64,000 nt of DNA, taken from the NCBI GenBank assembly GCA_022953095.1, contig JALJCR010000001.1, positions 964,501-1,028,500 on the forward strand. The letters are read 5' to 3'. A program made the translations under genes and the position numbers. Source of the DNA: Qipengyuania sp. ABI-127-1 (lineage in GTDB: Bacteria; Pseudomonadota; Alphaproteobacteria; Sphingomonadales; Sphingomonadaceae). Of this stretch, positions 60,080 to 64,000 are shown in pieces (the stretch's first letter is position 1; the number at the start of each line of letters is the position of its first letter). The notes under the pieces are model-generated. The model had not been told where the DNA came from and searched no databases. It saw nothing but the letters and a program-made list of their open reading frames with translations.

Positions 60080-60979
60080 ATGGTCGATCAAGCCCAGCCC
60101 GTATCGCCCGGGAGCGAAAACCCGGACGCCTCCTTCGTAGAGGGTAATGCCGGAGGGAAGGGCCGGTTTCCGCCGCGGGGACGCCCGGTGATCCGCGGGA
60201 TCAACGGGATTGGCCTGTGGAGCCTCTATATGAAGGAGGTGCGGCGGTTTCTCAAGGTCCAGACGCAGACAATCTGGGCTCCGGCGATCACAACCCTGCT
60301 TTTTCTGGTCATCTTCTCGGTCGCGCTGGGGCGTGGCGGGCGGGAAGTGCTCGGCGTCAACTTCCCGACCTTCGTCGCGCCGGGGCTGATCGCTATGGCG
60401 ATGATGCAGAACGCCTTCGCCAATTCGAGCTTCTCCCTGCTTTCCGGCAAGATCCAGGGGACGATCATCGATTTGTTGATGCCGCCCCTTTCGGAAGGCG
60501 AATTGATGGGGGGCATCATCGGCGCGGCGATGACGCGCGCGGTCGCGGTGGGCTTCGTCGTGGCGGGTGCGATGTTGCTTTATCCCGGTGTCAGCCTGGT
60601 GATGGCGCATCCCTGGGCGGTCATATGGTTCGGTCTCATGGGAGCGGTCATGCTCTCGCTGCTCGGCTTGTTCGCGTCGATATGGGCGGAAAAGTTCGAT
60701 CATAACGCTGCGGTGACGAATTTTGTCATCGCGCCGCTGGCGATGCTGTCGGGCACCTTCTACATCATCGACCGTCTGGCTCCCGCATTCCAGACGGTGA
60801 GCCGCGCAAACCCGTTTTTCTATGTCATTTCGGGTTTTCGCTATGGCTTTCTGGGGCAGAGCGATATCGGCGATGGCCGGGCAGTTGCCATGGCTGCGCT
60901 GGGGTTGCTGGTGCTCAATACCTTGCTTGCGCTTGGGGCCTACAAGCTGTTGAAATCGGGCTGGAAGATCAAGAACTGA
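60080..60979 (+). CDS. ABC-2 type transporter permease
   Basis: 299 residues from the ATG at 60080; an ATG at 60230 would give a shorter form, with GGAG about seven bases before it. Six hydrophobic helices, with the ABC-2 family segments TIWAPAITTLLFLVIFSVALG, FPTFVAPGLIAMAMMQNAFAN and the conserved LLSGKIQGTIIDLLMPPLS. It has the NodJ/YadH-like pattern ending in a short tail. Its ATPase partner is not adjacent, so it is encoded elsewhere. The N-terminal 45 residues are polar and of unknown use. Confidence 0.88.
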   Translation: MVDQAQPVSPGSENPDASFVEGNAGGKGRFPPRGRPVIRGINGIGLWSLYMKEVRRFLKVQTQTIWAPAITTLLFLVIFSVALGRGGREVLGVNFPTFVAPGLIAMAMMQNAFANSSFSLLSGKIQGTIIDLLMPPLSEGELMGGIIGAAMTRAVAVGFVVAGAMLLYPGVSLVMAHPWAVIWFGLMGAVMLSLLGLFASIWAEKFDHNAAVTNFVIAPLAMLSGTFYIIDRLAPAFQTVSRANPFFYVISGFRYGFLGQSDIGDGRAVAMAALGLLVLNTLLALGAYKLLKSGWKIKN

Positions 60980-60995
60980 GCGCGCTGTTGCGCGA

Positions 60996-61376
60996 TCAGT
61001 GGGTCATACTCCGCCGCATGCGGTAGCGGCCGTTTTCGAACTGTTCGAAATACTGGTGCACGTCCGGATGCGAAACGGGTCCCGAGACCGAGTCCGTCAC
61101 GAGGTTCTGCTGGCTGACATAGGCAACGTAATCGCTTTCGTCGCTCTCCGCGAGCAGGTGATAGAAAGGCTGGTTGCGATCGGGCCGGATATCCTCCGGG
61201 ATCGCCTCGTACCATTCGTCGCTATTGGCGAAGACCGGGTCGATATCGAAGATTACGCCGCGGAAATCGAATACGCGGTGTTTCACCACATCGCCAATGG
61301 CGAAGCGGCTTTTGACACGGCGCGGGGCAACGATGGTGCGACCGGCCTGAGCGGAAAAATATTGAGCGCGATCCAT
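60996..61376 (-). CDS. hspQ: HspQ family heat-shock protein
   Basis: 126 residues from the ATG at 61376; a TTG at 61427 with GGGGG before it would add 17. The YccV/HspQ domain is clear: KSRFAIGDVVKHRVFDFRGVIFDIDPVFANSDEWY, then PFYHLLAE and YVSQQNLV. HspQ promotes degradation by Lon and binds hemimethylated DNA in E. coli. The C-terminal tail has FEQFENGRYRMRR. Convergent with the ABC permease. Confidence 0.88.
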   Translation of the reverse strand: MDRAQYFSAQAGRTIVAPRRVKSRFAIGDVVKHRVFDFRGVIFDIDPVFANSDEWYEAIPEDIRPDRNQPFYHLLAESDESDYVAYVSQQNLVTDSVSGPVSHPDVHQYFEQFENGRYRMRRSMTH

Positions 61377-61537
61377 GAGAGGCAGGGATATGGGGTTCTT
61401 GCCGGTGCTTACAATGGGTTCGCGCAATCGATCCCCCGAATTCTGTAGAAAAGGGGCTTGGCAAGGCGGGGGCGCTCAGCTAATCGGCCCGCTCGCTTCG
61501 ACCGGGGCCAAGTGCCCGCAAGCGCACCCGACAATGC

Positions 61538-61627
61538 GGAGAGGTGGCAGAGAGGTCGAATGCGCCGCACTCGAAATGCGGTATACGGGCAACCGTATCG
61601 TGGGTTCGAATCCCACCCTCTCCGCCA
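61538..61627 (+). tRNA. tRNA-Ser (anticodon CGA)
   Basis: A 90-base class II tRNA. Acceptor GGAGAGG pairs with CCTCTCC, discriminator G, CCA encoded. The anticodon loop CTCGAAA carries CGA for serine UCG codons, the variable arm is long (TATACGGGCAACCGTATC region), and the T arm is GTGGG-TTCGAAT-CCCAC. Confidence 0.95.
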
Positions 61628-61800
61628 TTGGATCGCAGCCCAGCCTATCGCTAAACGCGGACCTCGACGAGAGCGGCGGTTGCTTTCATCGCAGCGCCGT
61701 ATCGCGCGCGCACACGACAGACAGCATGGATGATTTCACGAGACCGTGGTGGCGACGGCACCGCCTTGAGGCGTGGTTGGCGCGCCACAGTGGCTATTCG

Positions 61801-62259
61801 TCAGCCGCGCCCGCGATAGGATGAGACACCCTGATCCGGTAGCCACAGGCCGTCCGGAGGGGAGCCGCTTTGCCAGAAGACATCGATCGGGATCCCGCCA
61901 CGCGGGTACCAATAGCCGCCGATGCGCAGCCAACGCGGCTGCATTTCGTCGAACAGGCGCTGGCCGATCCCGACCGTCACATCCTCGTGGAACCCGCAAT
62001 GGTTGCGGAACGAGCCGAGAAACAGCTTGAGGCTCTTCGATTCCACGATCGTTTCGCCCGGCGCATAGTCGATCACCAGATGCGCGAAATCGGGCTGACC
62101 TGTCACCGGACAGAGCGAGGTGAACTCGGGCACGGCAAAGCGGACCATGTAGAGCTGGCCCGTGCGTGGATTGGGTACGTAATCGAGTTCCGCTTCGTCG
62201 GGCGAGGCGGGCAGCGCGGTATTGGCGCCGAGGAATTTGGGGGCAGGTGTGTCGCTCAT
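61801..62259 (-). CDS. queF: NADPH-dependent preQ0 reductase
   Basis: 152 residues of the short QueF type. The catalytic Cys lies in [14 protein letters not shown], the binding region is [15 protein letters not shown] with GFHEDV, and the last motif is the [16 protein letters not shown] strand. It reduces preQ0 to preQ1 in queuosine synthesis. AGGAG lies six bases before the ATG. The window also holds a YhhQ-type precursor transporter at 19.9 kb. Confidence 0.95.
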   Translation of the reverse strand: MSDTPAPKFLGANTALPASPDEAELDYVPNPRTGQLYMVRFAVPEFTSLCPVTGQPDFAHLVIDYAPGETIVESKSLKLFLGSFRNHCGFHEDVTVGIGQRLFDEMQPRWLRIGGYWYPRGGIPIDVFWQSGSPPDGLWLPDQGVSSYRGRG

Positions 62260-62379
62260 GTCGCGCTCCTGCCGCGAACCGCCGCGCAGCGCAAGCCGGG
62301 GCTTGGAAGCCTGCCCTTCAGTACCTATTCAGCGCGGCTCTGCACTTTTGCGGCCCCTGATCCCACGAAACGACCTGCA

Positions 62380-63480
62380 ATGGCCTTTCCCTTCCGTACC
62401 CTTCTTATCGCCGTGGCAGTGGTGCTGCCGGCTGCGGCACACGCGCAGTCGACCAACGAATTCTCGCTCGAACCGGCGCCCACACCTACCGCGACGCCGC
62501 AGGCGCAAGGCCCCGCCGATACGCGCAGCGGCGTGCAAATCGGGCCGCGGGTGGTCAACACGCCGACACCTGCGCCCTCGCCGACGCCGAGACCTACGCC
62601 CGAAGCTCCTCCGGTCGATGCCGCCGCGACGCGGGAGGTTCCAACCGCGCTGCCAGTGCCGCGCAATACCCCGCTACCCACGATCACACCGCGCGCGGTG
62701 GAAACCCGCGATGTGTCACCTCTTCCGGACCGCCCGGATGCGGCACCGGCAGCTCGCGAAGGAGCGGCTGCGACTCCGCTTGCGCGTCCCAGCGCGACAC
62801 CGTCGACCGCGCCGGAACCCTTGCCGGAAGCCGAGGACACACACGCCGAAGAGAGATTGCCGTGGCGGCTGATTGCAGCGGCGGCGGCCTTGCTAGCGCT
62901 CCTTGGGGCCGGTTTCCTGTTCCACAAGCGCCGCAACGGAACAGTGGTGCACGATATCGAACGTCCGGTCGTTGCCCGCGCCAAGCCGACCGCCGCTGTT
63001 CCTCTGGCAGATGCGGTGCAGCTCCAGGTCGAAAGCGAAAAGCTGATTCGCAGCGCTGCCTTCGCCACGCTCAGATATCGCCTGACGCTGAGGAATCGAA
63101 CCGATGCCCAACTGACCGATATCGCAGTCGGGATCGATCTGGTTTCGGCCCATGCCAATGCGGCGATGGAAGAGCAGGTCGCGATCGAGAGCACTGCGCT
63201 CGAGAAACGGCACGAGATTGCCCGTATCGCGCCTCGTCAGTTCGTCACGCTCGACGGCCAGGTACAGCTCCCGCTCGCCCAGGCGCATGTCATCCGGCAG
63301 GGTCGGCTTCCCCTGCTGGTGCCGCTGATGCGTGTGCGGGTGGACGGGTCGGGCGAGGGTGCCTTGCTGAAAACTTTCGTGGTCGGGCTCGGCTCGCCCG
63401 GTGGGGGGCGCCTGCAACCCATCCGGCTGGACGAAGGGCCGCGTACATACGGGCAAATTTCCCAGCGCGAGCTTGCCTAG
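62380..63480 (+). CDS. Pro/Thr-rich single-span membrane protein
   Basis: 366 residues from the ATG at 62380. A signal peptide (cleavage after AHAQ) is followed by a disordered periplasmic region of about 125 residues dominated by Pro, Thr and Ala (TPTPAPSPTPRPTPEAPP). One transmembrane helix (LIAAAAALLALLGAGFLF) then leads to a basic stop (HKRRN) and a cytoplasmic beta-rich domain of about 180 residues (RYRLTLRNRTDAQLTDIAVGIDLVSA). The domain resembles an Ig-like fold. I do not recognise the family. It is followed by a sulfurtransferase gene 37 bases on. Confidence 0.75.
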   Translation: MAFPFRTLLIAVAVVLPAAAHAQSTNEFSLEPAPTPTATPQAQGPADTRSGVQIGPRVVNTPTPAPSPTPRPTPEAPPVDAAATREVPTALPVPRNTPLPTITPRAVETRDVSPLPDRPDAAPAAREGAAATPLARPSATPSTAPEPLPEAEDTHAEERLPWRLIAAAAALLALLGAGFLFHKRRNGTVVHDIERPVVARAKPTAAVPLADAVQLQVESEKLIRSAAFATLRYRLTLRNRTDAQLTDIAVGIDLVSAHANAAMEEQVAIESTALEKRHEIARIAPRQFVTLDGQVQLPLAQAHVIRQGRLPLLVPLMRVRVDGSGEGALLKTFVVGLGSPGGGRLQPIRLDEGPRTYGQISQRELA

Positions 63481-63517
63481 CTCGACTTAGTCCCTTCCGG
63501 CGGCTAACCGGATGGTG

Positions 63518-64000
63518 ATGGACAGTCTTGTTTCGACTCAATGGCTCGCTGACAATCTCGATACCGAAGATCTCGTCGTGGTGGATGCAACGATGCATTT
63601 GCCCGACAGTCCACGTAAGAGTTCGGTCGAATTCGTCGAAGGGCATGTGCCGGGCGCGCGTTTTCTCGATCTGGTGAGTTTTGTCGATACGGCCTCTTCA
63701 GTGCCCAAGGCCCTGCCGGACGCGCGGCAGTTCGCCGACCGGCTGAGCCAGATGGGAATAGAGCCCAGCAGCCGCGTGGTCCTGTATGATGACAGCCAGA
63801 TCAGGACCGCCGCGCGAGCTTGGTTCATCTTGCGACTTTACGGCTTCGACCAGGTTGCGATTCTCGATGGTGGACTCGGAAAATGGAAAAGCGAAGGGCG
63901 CCCGCTCGAACAAGGCGCGGCATCGTCCGCGCAAAGCACTTATCCGGCGCCCCATGCGCTGCGTGCGGTTCGCTCCAAGACGGACATGCTCGCCAATTGC
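63518..64000 (+). CDS. sseA: 3-mercaptopyruvate sulfurtransferase (partial)
   Basis: The first 161 codons of a tandem rhodanese protein, cut by the window end. The N-terminal domain starts MDSLVSTQWLADNL and contains FVEGHVPGARFLDL, RVVLYDDSQIRTAARAWFIL and the AILDGGLGKWKSEGRPLE motif of the SseA family. The catalytic Cys lies beyond the window, in the second domain. ATG at 63512 gives two extra residues. The family transfers sulfur from 3-mercaptopyruvate to cyanide or thiols. Confidence 0.88.
   Translation, partial: MDSLVSTQWLADNLDTEDLVVVDATMHLPDSPRKSSVEFVEGHVPGARFLDLVSFVDTASSVPKALPDARQFADRLSQMGIEPSSRVVLYDDSQIRTAARAWFILRLYGFDQVAILDGGLGKWKSEGRPLEQGAASSAQSTYPAPHALRAVRSKTDMLANC

Overview
The window is high-GC alphaproteobacterial chromosome, most likely from the Sphingomonadales and probably an Erythrobacteraceae relative. 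The evidence is a GcrA-type cell-cycle regulator, a CrtZ carotenoid hydroxylase, several large TonB-dependent receptors with sphingomonad-style plugs, the DUF1476 ATPase-inhibitor family, and a nusA-infB-rbfA-truB-rpsO-pnp core cluster. No insertion sequence, prophage, CRISPR array or rRNA gene was seen. Two tRNA genes are present, Arg-TCT and Ser-CGA. Family names rest on recognised motifs and remembered family sequences; no database search was run.

Layout. 1-3.6 kb: the tail of an acyl-CoA dehydrogenase, an aldo/keto reductase, an orphan OmpR/PhoB-type regulator with a degenerate receiver, and a lone AAA ATPase. 3.6-8.1 kb: a beta-helix-like lipoprotein and a TonB receptor that look like an outer-membrane uptake pair. 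8.3-16.6 kb: a small TPR protein, then a compact type IV secretion locus (virB1-2-3-4-6-9-10-11) with no virB5, virB7, virB8 or virD4. 16.8-20.7 kb: a second TonB receptor, a queuosine-precursor transporter and tRNA-Arg. 20.9-31.3 kb: a catabolic island (TetR regulator, TonB receptor, metallo-beta-lactamase-fold hydrolase, Baeyer-Villiger monooxygenase, acyl-CoA synthetase, Fe-alcohol dehydrogenase, alpha-methylacyl-CoA racemase-like protein). The same palindrome, ATACTGGCCAGTAT or a near copy, lies at its three promoter regions. 31.3-40.2 kb: housekeeping genes (Nudix, Grx4-BolA-DUF1476, leuC/leuD split by two extra genes, thioesterase, crtZ, sufE). 40.2-44.8 kb: an expanded phage-shock (psp) locus. 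44.9-58 kb: the translation/RNA cluster, interrupted by a transporter, thymidine kinase and an M50 protease. 58-64 kb: methyltransferase-like protein, DUF1993, gcrA, ABC permease, hspQ, tRNA-Ser, queF, a Pro/Thr-rich membrane protein and the start of a sulfurtransferase.

Two systems stand out. First, the psp operon has a sigma-54 promoter and a divergent pspF, and after pspA-pspB-pspC it continues with five more small one-helix proteins. These carry the PspB-type C-terminal motif (R-[IV]-x-x-[VL]-E-x-[IL]), so seven consecutive genes share one signature. An unannotated 50-residue membrane peptide is the first gene after the sigma-54 promoter. Second, the catabolic island appears to be one regulon. 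A ketone would be imported by the TonB receptor, oxidised to an ester or lactone by the HAPMO-like monooxygenase, hydrolysed, oxidised by the Fe-dehydrogenase, and activated to a CoA thioester. The racemase-like protein has lost its catalytic Asp (Asn174) while keeping His144 and Glu259.
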